Positions 1-8,057 of a stretch of 19,931 nt of DNA are shown piece by piece. Below the pieces are notes generated by a model. It did not search any database and was not told where the DNA came from. It saw only the letters and a list, made by a program, of their open reading frames with translations. The number at the start of each line of letters is the position of its first letter. Position 1 is the first letter of the stretch. The position numbers and the translations under genes were made by a program. Source of the DNA: Azoarcus sp. (GTDB lineage: Bacteria; Pseudomonadota; Gammaproteobacteria; Burkholderiales; Rhodocyclaceae); NCBI GenBank assembly GCA_031282905.1, contig JAITCV010000227.1, positions 1 through 19,931 on the forward strand, in the 5' to 3' direction.

Positions 1-1
1 G

Positions 2-421
2 GCCCTGGTGCTCGCCGAGGCGGAACAGATGGCCGCGAACGCCCGGCAGGATATCGAGACGCACGGCATCCAGAAAAATATCACGGTGCAATCCGAATGG
101 TTCGTCGAACCAGCGCAACGCCGGGTGAAACTGGGGCTGATCATGGCCGAACTGGTGAAAGCCAATGATCTGCGCGCCAAACCGGAACAGGTTCGCGCCT
201 TGGTGGAAGAGCAGGCGCAAAGCTACGAGAGTCCGGAGGAACTGGTACGCTGGTATTACCTCAAGCCCGAACGGCTGGCGCAGGTGGAAGCCGTGGCGGT
301 CGAGGATAATGTCGTGGAATGGATATGTTCCAAGGCCAATACCAGCGACAAGCCGATTACCTTCGATGAACTGATGGGCAACAACCCCGCGGCGGCAGGC
401 AATGCCGCAGTGGCGGTTTGA
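2..421 (+). CDS. tig: Trigger factor, C-terminal part (partial, 5' end outside window)
   Basis: This is the 3' end of the gene for trigger factor, the ribosome-bound chaperone with peptidyl-prolyl isomerase activity that meets nascent chains. The reading frame is open from base 2 to the TGA at 419-421, so the start lies upstream of the window. About 139 residues are visible. They are helical and charged and belong to the C-terminal substrate-cradling domain: the stretch around RRVKLGLIMAEL followed by VRALVEEQAQSYESPEELV is characteristic of the family. The ribosome-binding tail loop and PPIase domain would be upstream. The tail is Ala-rich (ends NAAVAV). Its position 21 bases before clpP, followed by clpX and lon, is the classic order and supports the call. 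The identification is firm; the apparent ATG/GTG codons near base 8 are internal. Confidence 0.95.
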   Translation, partial: ALVLAEAEQMAANARQDIETHGIQKNITVQSEWFVEPAQRRVKLGLIMAELVKANDLRAKPEQVRALVEEQAQSYESPEELVRWYYLKPERLAQVEAVAVEDNVVEWICSKANTSDKPITFDELMGNNPAAAGNAAVAV

Positions 422-442
422 GGATTTGATCGGGAACGGACA

Positions 443-1090
443 ATGACAATGATGAATACCCCCACTCCCCGGGCGGACGCCGACTGGAATCCGGTCGGCC
501 TCGGCCTGGTGCCGATGGTTGTCGAACAGAGCGGGCGCGGCGAGCGTGCCTACGACATTTATTCGCGCCTCCTCAAGGAGCGGGTGGTGTTCCTGGTCGG
601 GCCGGTCACGGACAGCACGGCCAATCTGATCGTGGCGCAATTCCTCTTCCTTGAATCGGAAAACCCCGACAAGGACATCAATTTCTACATCAATTCCCCC
701 GGTGGCTCGGTCACGGCCGGGCTGGCGATCTATGACACCATGCAATTCGTCAAGCCCGATGTCAGCACCCTGTGCATCGGTCAGGCGGCGAGCATGGGCG
801 CGTTCCTGCTCGCCGCCGGGGCGAAGGGCAAGCGTTTCTGCCTGCCTAATTCTCGCGTCATGATCCACCAGCCACTGGGCGGTTTTCAGGGCCAGGCGTC
901 CGACATCGAGATTCATGCCCGCGAAATTCTTTACCTGCGCGCCCGGCTGAACGAGATGTTGTCGAAACATACCGGCAAGCCCATCGAACAGATCGAGAAG
1001 GATACCGATCGTGATAATTTCCTCTCCGCGACGGCGGCATTGGAATATGGTCTCATCGACAAGGTGATGACCACTCGCGCGGATAGCTGA
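443..1090 (+). CDS. clpP: ATP-dependent Clp protease proteolytic subunit ClpP
   Basis: ClpP is the serine peptidase that forms the double heptameric chamber degrading proteins unfolded by ClpX or ClpA in the cytoplasm. The 215-residue product has the full family layout. The catalytic triad is visible: Ser117 in the GQAASMGA nucleophile elbow, His142 in the MIHQP motif, and Asp191 in DTDRDNFLSA; these match E. coli Ser111, His136 and Asp185 with a constant six-residue offset. The oxyanion-side motif SPGGSV is at 85-90. The N-terminal ~25 residues are variable and probably include the short propeptide that ClpP removes autocatalytically. The start at 443 has nearby in-frame ATGs at 449 and 452, and the Shine-Dalgarno sequence is weak. 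The gene lies 21 bases after tig and 20 bases before clpX, so co-transcription is likely. Confidence 0.98.
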   Translation: MTMMNTPTPRADADWNPVGLGLVPMVVEQSGRGERAYDIYSRLLKERVVFLVGPVTDSTANLIVAQFLFLESENPDKDINFYINSPGGSVTAGLAIYDTMQFVKPDVSTLCIGQAASMGAFLLAAGAKGKRFCLPNSRVMIHQPLGGFQGQASDIEIHAREILYLRARLNEMLSKHTGKPIEQIEKDTDRDNFLSATAALEYGLIDKVMTTRADS

Positions 1091-1110
1091 TAGCTAGAGG
1101 AGCAGATACC

Positions 1111-2388
1111 ATGGCGGAAAAGAAATCGGGTTCGGATGGGGAAAAGCTGCTTTATTGCTCGTTCTGCGGCAAAAGCCAGCATGAGGTTCGCAAACTGATT
1201 GCCGGCCCGTCGGTTTTCATTTGCGATGAATGCATCAGTCTGTGCAACGACATCATCCGCGAGGAAATTGCCGATGGCTCCGGGTTGGAGAACATCCGGG
1301 GGCAGTTGCCCACGCCCCATGAAATCTGCGCCATCCTCGATCAATACGTGATCGGCCAGGCGCCGGCCAAGCGCAGTCTGTCCGTGGCGGTCTACAACCA
1401 CTACAAACGCCTGCGCCACATGGGAGAACCGGGCAAGGACGAAGTCGAACTGGCCAAGAGCAATATCCTGCTGATCGGCCCCACCGGCTCGGGCAAGACG
1501 CTGCTTGCGCAAACGCTGGCGCGGCTCCTGAACGTGCCGTTCGTGATGGCGGACGCCACCACCCTGACCGAAGCGGGCTATGTCGGCGAAGATGTCGAGA
1601 ACATCATCCAGAAACTGCTGCAAAAGTGCGATTACGACATCGAGCGCGCGCAACAGGGCATCGTCTATATCGACGAGATCGACAAGATTTCGCGCAAGTC
1701 GGACAATCCCTCGATTACCCGCGACGTGTCGGGAGAAGGCGTGCAGCAAGCGCTGCTGAAACTGGTTGAAGGCACGATTGCCTCGATTCCTCCCCAAGGC
1801 GGGCGCAAGCATCCCAATCAGGATTTCATCCAGGTCGATACCACCAACGTGCTGTTCATCTGTGGCGGCGCGTTCGACGGGCTGGAAAAGGTCATTCTCA
1901 ACCGCACCGAGAAAGTCGGTATCGGCTTCGGCGCCGAGGTGAAAAGCAGCAAGGCCCACAGCCTCAGCGAGACTTTCCGCCAGGTCGAACCCGAAGACCT
2001 GATCAAGTTCGGCCTCATCCCCGAGCTGATCGGGCGCTTGCCGGTGGTGGCAACCCTCCAGGAACTCGACGAGGACGCGCTGATCCAGATCCTGATCGAA
2101 CCCAAGAACGCGCTGGTCAAGCAGTATCAAAAGCTTTTCTCGATGGAAGGCGTCGAGCTCGAAATTCGTCCCACCGCCCTGCACGCGGTGGCGAAGAAAT
2201 CGATCAGCCGCAAGACCGGTGCGCGTGGCCTGCGCTCCATCCTCGAGATGGCGCTGCTCGACATCATGTACGACCTACCCGGCATCGAAGGGGTAACCAA
2301 GGTGGTGATCGATGAAAATACCATCGAGGAAGGCGCGAAACCCTTGCTGATCTATGCCGATCAGCCCAAAGTGTCCGGCTCCAACTAA
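1111..2388 (+). CDS. clpX: ATP-dependent Clp protease ATP-binding subunit ClpX
   Basis: ClpX is the hexameric AAA+ unfoldase that recognises tagged substrates and feeds them into ClpP. The product has 425 residues, the usual length. The N-terminal zinc-binding domain has Cys16, Cys19, Cys38 and Cys41. The AAA+ core follows with Walker A GPTGSGKT at 123-130, the pore loop GYVG at 156-159, Walker B IVYIDEID at 184-191, the RKH loop at 232-234, the IGF loop that docks on ClpP at 271-273, and the sensor-2 GARGLRSI at 370-377. All key residues are intact. An AGAGGAG Shine-Dalgarno sequence lies at 1096-1102. The gene follows clpP by 20 bases, which fits one operon supplying both halves of ClpXP. 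Confidence 0.98.
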   Translation: MAEKKSGSDGEKLLYCSFCGKSQHEVRKLIAGPSVFICDECISLCNDIIREEIADGSGLENIRGQLPTPHEICAILDQYVIGQAPAKRSLSVAVYNHYKRLRHMGEPGKDEVELAKSNILLIGPTGSGKTLLAQTLARLLNVPFVMADATTLTEAGYVGEDVENIIQKLLQKCDYDIERAQQGIVYIDEIDKISRKSDNPSITRDVSGEGVQQALLKLVEGTIASIPPQGGRKHPNQDFIQVDTTNVLFICGGAFDGLEKVILNRTEKVGIGFGAEVKSSKAHSLSETFRQVEPEDLIKFGLIPELIGRLPVVATLQELDEDALIQILIEPKNALVKQYQKLFSMEGVELEIRPTALHAVAKKSISRKTGARGLRSILEMALLDIMYDLPGIEGVTKVVIDENTIEEGAKPLLIYADQPKVSGSN

Positions 2389-2401
2389 ATCTGTCCGAAT
2401 A

Positions 2402-2430
2402 CTTGATTTGATGAGGCCATGCCTTCATAT
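2402..2430 (+). promoter_or_regulatory. Candidate heat-shock (sigma-32-like) promoter for lon
   Basis: In the 71-base gap between clpX and lon, CTTGATT (2402-2408) and CTTCATAT (2423-2430) are separated by 14 bases. They resemble the sigma-32 consensus CTTGAAA - 13 to 15 bases - CCCCATnT (5 of 7 and 6 of 8 matches by eye). Transcription would start near 2437, about 22 bases before the lon start. Lon is a classical heat-shock gene in E. coli, which makes the position sensible. The match is imperfect and an overlapping sigma-70 reading (TTGATT, 17 bases, CATATG) is also possible. Confidence 0.4.
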
Positions 2431-2459
2431 GAATCTGGTTTCGTCGTGAAGGAAAAACA

Positions 2460-4877
<2,418 letters not shown>

Positions 4878-4968
4878 GAAACCCCGGAGCGGCAGTTTGG
4901 CCCGTAGCGCAAACGTGGAGGCAAACCGCGAAATGGCAAAACGGGTTTTGTTGTGTAGCAAGTAATGC

Positions 4969-4980
4969 AAGGAGGAGGAC
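4969..4980 (+). promoter_or_regulatory. Near-perfect Shine-Dalgarno sequence of hupB
   Basis: AAGGAGGAGGAC sits just before the ATG at 4984. It is the strongest ribosome binding site in the window, in line with HU being one of the most abundant bacterial proteins. The rest of the 106-base lon-hupB gap (4878-4983) shows no convincing promoter or terminator. Confidence 0.8.
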
Positions 4981-4983
4981 AAA

Positions 4984-5256
4984 ATGAACAAAACAGAGCT
5001 GATCGCCGAGGTCGCCAAATTGGCGGATATCTCCAGGACGGTCGCCAATCGCGCCATCGATGCCACCCTGGCAGCGGTTACAGGGGCCTTGGAGAAAGGA
5101 GACAATGTAACCTTGGTCGGATTCGGGACTTTTTACGTGGGTGAGCGCGCTGCGCGCATCAGCAAGAATCCACGAACCGGGCAGGATATCCAGATTTCGG
5201 CTTCACACGTGCCCAGATTTCGTGCTGGCAAAGGATTGAAAGACTCGGTAAACTAG
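4984..5256 (+). CDS. hupB: DNA-binding protein HU (beta-type)
   Basis: HU is a small nucleoid protein that dimerises, bends DNA non-specifically and helps replication, repair and transcription. The 90-residue product has the standard HU fold: two N-terminal helices (about 3-38), the GFGTF turn at 46-50, and the long beta arm carrying the NPRTG motif at 62-66, whose proline intercalates into DNA. The C-terminal helix begins around AGKGLKDSV. The gene lies downstream of lon, the usual location of hupB in proteobacteria, and is followed 15 bases later by tRNA-Val. A second HU paralogue is encoded at 12259-12537 on the other strand. The C-terminus (ends SVN) is normal in length. Confidence 0.95.
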   Translation: MNKTELIAEVAKLADISRTVANRAIDATLAAVTGALEKGDNVTLVGFGTFYVGERAARISKNPRTGQDIQISASHVPRFRAGKGLKDSVN

Positions 5257-5271
5257 CCCGCTTTACCTAGC

Positions 5272-5347
5272 GGGTGCTTAGCTCAGTTGGTAGAGCGTCG
5301 CCCTTACAAGGCGAATGTCGGCGGTTCGACCCCGTCAGCACCCACCA
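5272..5347 (+). tRNA. tRNA-Val (anticodon UAC), CCA encoded
   Basis: The 76-base sequence folds as a complete cloverleaf. The acceptor stem is GGGTGCT paired with AGCACCC, the D arm is GCTC/GAGC (5281-5296), and the anticodon stem is TCGCC/GGCGA with loop CTTACAA, giving anticodon TAC at 5305-5307. The T arm is GGCGG-TTCGACC-CCGTC, and ACCA follows at 5344-5347, so the CCA end is encoded. Val is the amino acid for codon GUA. A tRNA-Val gene after lon-hupB is a known arrangement in betaproteobacteria. I see no second tRNA behind it. Confidence 0.97.
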
Positions 5348-5365
5348 CCGTTTCATCCGTAGTCC

Positions 5366-5400
5366 CGCAGTAAAGTCCACGCAGTAATTCACACGCAGTA
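5366..5400 (+). repeat. Three direct copies of CGCAGTA with exact 14-base period
   Basis: CGCAGTA occurs at 5366-5372, 5380-5386 and 5394-5400, separated by AAGTCCA and ATTCACA. The period is exactly 14 bases. The copies lie between the tRNA-Val 3' end and the terminator, so they are probably in the tRNA precursor trailer. No function is evident; small size argues against calling them iterons. Confidence 0.7.
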
Positions 5401-5406
5401 TCCAAT

Positions 5407-5448
5407 AAAGGCTGGAAACCCAGGCATGCGCAAGGTTTCCAGCCTTTT
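5407..5448 (+). terminator. Strong rho-independent terminator after tRNA-Val
   Basis: AAAGGCTGGAAACC (5407-5420) is perfectly complementary to GGTTTCCAGCCTTT (5434-5447), with a 13-base loop and a short T run (5445-5448), then further T-rich sequence. A 14-base perfect stem makes this the natural end of the hupB/tRNA-Val transcript. The A-rich left flank could let it work in the opposite direction too. Confidence 0.85.
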
Positions 5449-5457
5449 CGATTTTCG

Positions 5458-5483
5458 ATGGATGCCATGATAATGGCATCCAT
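5458..5483. repeat. Perfect 11-base hairpin behind the terminator
   Basis: ATGGATGCCAT (5458-5468) and ATGGCATCCAT (5473-5483) are perfect inverted repeats with a four-base loop (GATA). No T run follows on either strand, so it is not an obvious terminator. It may be an operator-like palindrome or a second structural element in this hairpin-rich 300-base gap, which otherwise holds no gene; another 8-base inverted repeat (AGCACGCC/GGCGTGCT) is at 5598-5624. Confidence 0.5.
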
Positions 5484-5510
5484 GCTCATGTCGTTTCTGC
5501 GCAGGCGCGG

Positions 5511-5540
5511 AAAAGCGGCAAACGCTCAGCGGCGTTTGCC
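5511..5540 (-). terminator. Probable terminator of the ssuA-like gene
   Basis: GGCAAACGC (5517-5525) and GCGTTTGCC (5532-5540) form a perfect 9-base stem with a six-base loop. Read on the minus strand the stem is followed by GCTTTT (5516-5511), giving a short T run about 105 bases beyond the stop of the minus-strand gene ending at 5646. On the plus strand there is no T run. Confidence 0.5.
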
Positions 5541-5645
5541 ATCTCCAGCAAATGGGTCACGATCCTCAGTGCGATGATCGTCCGCCGCAAGACCTACAGC
5601 ACGCCCAAACGCACTCGGCGTGCTGACGCTTTCCGCGACGAAAGA

Positions 5646-6629
5646 TCATGGTTTCCAGACTACGCTCTGTACATCCAGTTGTTTCGGAATCAATTTGAGT
5701 TCATGGAAAGCGTCCGCAATAGCCTGTTGGTTGGCAATGACCTTATCCGCCAGCGGATAGGTCACGCCATAGCCGTAATGTTGCAAGGCATCGCGGGTGA
5801 TTTCTTCCGACAGTCCGATTTGTGGCGCGAGGATTTTGGCGGCATCGCCAAAATTGGATATGGTCCAATCTCCCGCCACCCGGATTTCTTCCAACGCCCA
5901 TTGCAATACTTCAGGATGGTTTTTGGAAAAAGATGCCGTTGATAAATAGAAATTGTAGTTTTCCACGCCGGCGTCCTTGCCGCCAAGTAATTCGCGCGCA
6001 CCGATCTGGCCGATCGCGGCTTGTGCAAATGGGTCCCAGATTACCCAGGCATCGACATCGCCGCTCTCGAAAGCAACCCGCGCCTCGGGCGGCGGCAGAT
6101 AGATCACTTTTGCGTCGGCATATTTCAACCCCGCCCGTTCCAACCCCCTGAGCAGCAGGTAATGCACGTTCGAGCCCTTGTTGAGCACGATGCGCTTGCC
6201 TTGCAATTCCGCCACCGATTTGATCGGCGAATTCTTCGGCACCAGGATTTTCTCCGCATTGGGCGCTGGCGGTTCATTGGCGACATAGACCAGCGCCGCA
6301 CCAGCGGCTTGGGCAAATACCGGTGGCGTTTCTCCGACGCAGGCGAAATCAATGCTGCCAACGTTGAGCCCTTCCAGCATTTGCGGCCCCGCGGTGAATT
6401 CGATCCATGTGACTTTCACTCCCGCCGCATTGAGCCGCTTATCCAGATTGCCCCGTGCCTTGAGAATGGCGAGGTTGGAGCCTTTTTGCCAGCCCACACG
6501 AAATTCTTTTGCTTGCGTTTGTGCCTGCTGCGCCACGGCGGGCCACGCGCCGAGAATTCCCGTCAGTGAAACGACGGCGGCGACCATCCCGATGAATGAT
6601 CGCCGCCCGGTGTGCAATTTGTCGAACAT
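5646..6629 (-). CDS. ssuA: ABC transporter periplasmic binding protein, aliphatic sulfonate type (SsuA-like)
   Basis: This is a periplasmic substrate-binding protein of the SsuA/TauA/NrtA type, which captures sulfonates (or related anions) for an ABC importer. The chosen start is the ATG at 6629-6627, preceded by AAGGA with a five-base spacer; an upstream GTG at 6647 would add six residues but would place this Shine-Dalgarno inside the gene. The product has 327 residues. A signal peptide is clear: GRRSFIG with the RR pair at 9-10, a hydrophobic stretch, and AVA cleavage near residue 33; the RR pattern looks Tat-like. The mature part shows the family's FRVGWQKGSNLAILKARG start, GSIDFACVGETPP, and DVDAWVIWDPF. 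No ssuB, ssuC or ssuD gene lies beside it in the window, so it appears solitary; nitrate or another anion as ligand is not excluded. Confidence 0.85.
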   Translation of the reverse strand: MFDKLHTGRRSFIGMVAAVVSLTGILGAWPAVAQQAQTQAKEFRVGWQKGSNLAILKARGNLDKRLNAAGVKVTWIEFTAGPQMLEGLNVGSIDFACVGETPPVFAQAAGAALVYVANEPPAPNAEKILVPKNSPIKSVAELQGKRIVLNKGSNVHYLLLRGLERAGLKYADAKVIYLPPPEARVAFESGDVDAWVIWDPFAQAAIGQIGARELLGGKDAGVENYNFYLSTASFSKNHPEVLQWALEEIRVAGDWTISNFGDAAKILAPQIGLSEEITRDALQHYGYGVTYPLADKVIANQQAIADAFHELKLIPKQLDVQSVVWKP

Positions 6630-6664
6630 GATTTTCCTTTTCAACACAAGAAATCGAGTGGAAA

Positions 6665-6701
6665 ACTATGCACGAGCGCGTACCCATATTCAAATGAATA
6701 T
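6665..6701 (-). promoter_or_regulatory. Candidate promoter of ssuA with overlapping palindrome
   Basis: On the minus strand TTGAAT (6693-6688) and CATAGT (6670-6665) are 17 bases apart, each 4 of 6 matches to sigma-70 boxes. Transcription would start near 6658, about 29 bases before the ATG at 6629. The -35 box lies inside the palindrome ATATTCA-AA-TGAATAT (6686-6701), and a second dyad CTTAT-6-ATAAG lies at 6718-6733. These are plausible operator sites for a LysR-type or other regulator, but the regulator is not identified. Confidence 0.45.
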
Positions 6702-6733
6702 TTATGCGATGATTATCCTTATGTCGAGATAAG

Positions 6734-7052
6734 TATATTTACACTGCGCGTGATAACGATAGGCTCAAGCTTTGCGGTTGGCAGAGTCGTCAAATACACC
6801 AGACAAGCGAAATCAAGAGAAGAACCATCGGATGGAATTTTGCCTGGCCCACAGCCAACTCGGCTGGAATCACACGATGGCGCGCATTCCCGCCGATATC
6901 CGCGGTGTATGCCAAAAGTCTAGGCGATATACCCTCCAGAAACTGTGTACGGCATGAAAAAACGGCCCGAATCTCGTTCAAACGGACGACATGCGCATCA
7001 ATCAACAATGCCTAAAAAATAGCACATCAGTTTTTTTAAGATGACAAAGAAT
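6734..7052. other. Non-coding gap between the ssuA promoter and the LON-domain gene
   Basis: The stretch is lower in GC than the neighbouring genes. No open frame here reads like a real protein on either strand. An A/T-only dyad (TAAAAAA at 7013-7019 and TTTTTTTA at 7031-7038) lies just behind the stop of the minus-strand LON-domain gene and could weakly help termination, but it lacks a GC-rich stem. I see no tRNA, repeat array or insertion element. Confidence 0.5.
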
Positions 7053-7673
7053 TCAGTTGTTGTCCACGGGAAATGGCCGGAGCAGATCATGTTGGCGCAG
7101 ATACTGTTGCACGATTTCGAGGCGGCTGATGGCATCGTCGAGTTCAAGCAGGCGCTGGCGGGCGAGCAGCGGGATGGGCAGCAGTTCGGCATAGCGCGCG
7201 CCCACCCAGGCGGCGTCGTCGAAGCGGTAAGGCTGGTTGACCCGTTCCGTTTCTCTTTCCACCAGCGCTTGCAGGAGCGGCAGGATGTCGGCTTGCGCTT
7301 CCGGCACGAGTTGGCGTTCGGGCTCGGGTAGCCAGATCACTCGGCCAACGAGCAGGCCGTCGCGTTCCAGTTCGTGGTCGACGAGCCTGAAACGACGCAC
7401 GCCGCGCACGACGAGGGAAAACACACCGGGCGCGGGCATCCCCCAGCGTTCGAGGCGGGCTTCGGTGCCGATCAGGTGGGGCACCGCGGCCTCGCCGACT
7501 TCCGGTCCGGCGGCGATCAGACAGACGCCGAACGTGCCGTCATCCCGGACCAGCCGGCCCACCATGTCGAGATAGCGTTTCTCGAACACTCGCAAGGCCA
7601 GCAGTCCATCCGGAAACAATACGGCATGAAGCGGGAATAGGGGTAGGGAGGCAGGGGAGGCAGGATTGTTCAT
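7053..7673 (-). CDS. LON peptidase N-terminal (substrate-binding) domain protein
   Basis: This 206-residue protein consists only of a LON N-terminal domain, without ATPase or protease parts. The start SLPLFPLHAVLFPDGLLALRVFEKRYL corresponds to the PLRDVVVFPHMVVPLFVGR start of full Lon, and the following GTFGVCLI and GTEARLERW segments fit the beta-barrel half of the domain. The C-terminal third is helical (about 130-206). Such stand-alone proteins are common in proteobacteria and actinobacteria; their molecular role is not established. The ATG at 7673 overlaps the stop of the preceding small ORF by four bases (ATGA), and Shine-Dalgarno signals are weak. It lies downstream of mfd on the same strand and could be co-transcribed with it. 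Confidence 0.85.
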   Translation of the reverse strand: MNNPASPASLPLFPLHAVLFPDGLLALRVFEKRYLDMVGRLVRDDGTFGVCLIAAGPEVGEAAVPHLIGTEARLERWGMPAPGVFSLVVRGVRRFRLVDHELERDGLLVGRVIWLPEPERQLVPEAQADILPLLQALVERETERVNQPYRFDDAAWVGARYAELLPIPLLARQRLLELDDAISRLEIVQQYLRQHDLLRPFPVDNN

Positions 7674-7981
7674 CCTAAATTCTTCGGTTTACCCACTATT
7701 CGCCATGACATTCTGATTGGGCAGAGCGAAAAAGCAGGGATTTCTGGGTCGGTTGTCGAGGAATTGCCCAATGATATAGCGTACGAGGGCGATCCATCGT
7801 TCTGTTTTGGTACCGCCCCAGCAAGAAAGAACAGATTGCGTATGCCGTCAGATTCTTCCATCCAGTCGGAAACCGCCTTGCCTTTTTCGGCGACATGGGA
7901 AAAAAGCAGTTGATATTCCTCGACTTCTTCAGCGCGCACGGCTTCCTTGAGCATCTGGATGGAAAATACGATCCACTCCAT
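7670..7981 (-). CDS. Small hypothetical ORF between mfd and the LON-domain gene
   Basis: I do not recognise this 103-residue ORF. It begins 77 bases after the mfd stop, at an ATG (7981-7979) preceded by GGAG eight bases away, and its stop overlaps the ATG of the LON-domain gene as ATGA, a pattern typical of translational coupling. The first 55 residues are charged and look like an amphipathic helical protein (EAVRAEEVEEYQLLFSHV, DWMEESDGIRNLF). The second half is Ser/Pro-rich and reads more like non-coding DNA, so a frameshift near codon 55 or a spurious ORF is possible. No signal peptide or membrane segment is seen. The call rests on position and the start signal only. Confidence 0.4.
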   Translation of the reverse strand: MEWIVFSIQMLKEAVRAEEVEEYQLLFSHVAEKGKAVSDWMEESDGIRNLFFLAGAVPKQNDGSPSYAISLGNSSTTDPEIPAFSLCPIRMSWRIVGKPKNLG

Positions 7982-8057
7982 TGCAATGACTCCGTGAATG
8001 GTCTGGCCGCGATCGTATCACGGGCAATGATCCTTGGATACCAGCCCGCCGGAAAAA

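Noticed and set aside
931..2184. A 417-codon minus-strand frame opposite clpP and clpX
   Set aside because: It is a shadow of clpX codon use, with no recognisable domain and a start inside clpX.
5366..5400. CGCAGTA repeats as replication iterons or a CRISPR-like array
   Set aside because: Only three 7-base units with 7-base spacers, no Rep, DnaA-box cluster or cas gene nearby.
6630..6647. Upstream GTG start for the ssuA-like gene
   Set aside because: The AAGGA ribosome site lies between this GTG and the ATG at 6629 with ideal spacing for the ATG.
7013..7038. TAAAAAA/TTTTTTTA dyad as a terminator of the LON-domain gene
   Set aside because: The stem is made only of A:T pairs and would be unstable; it is mentioned only in the description of the gap.
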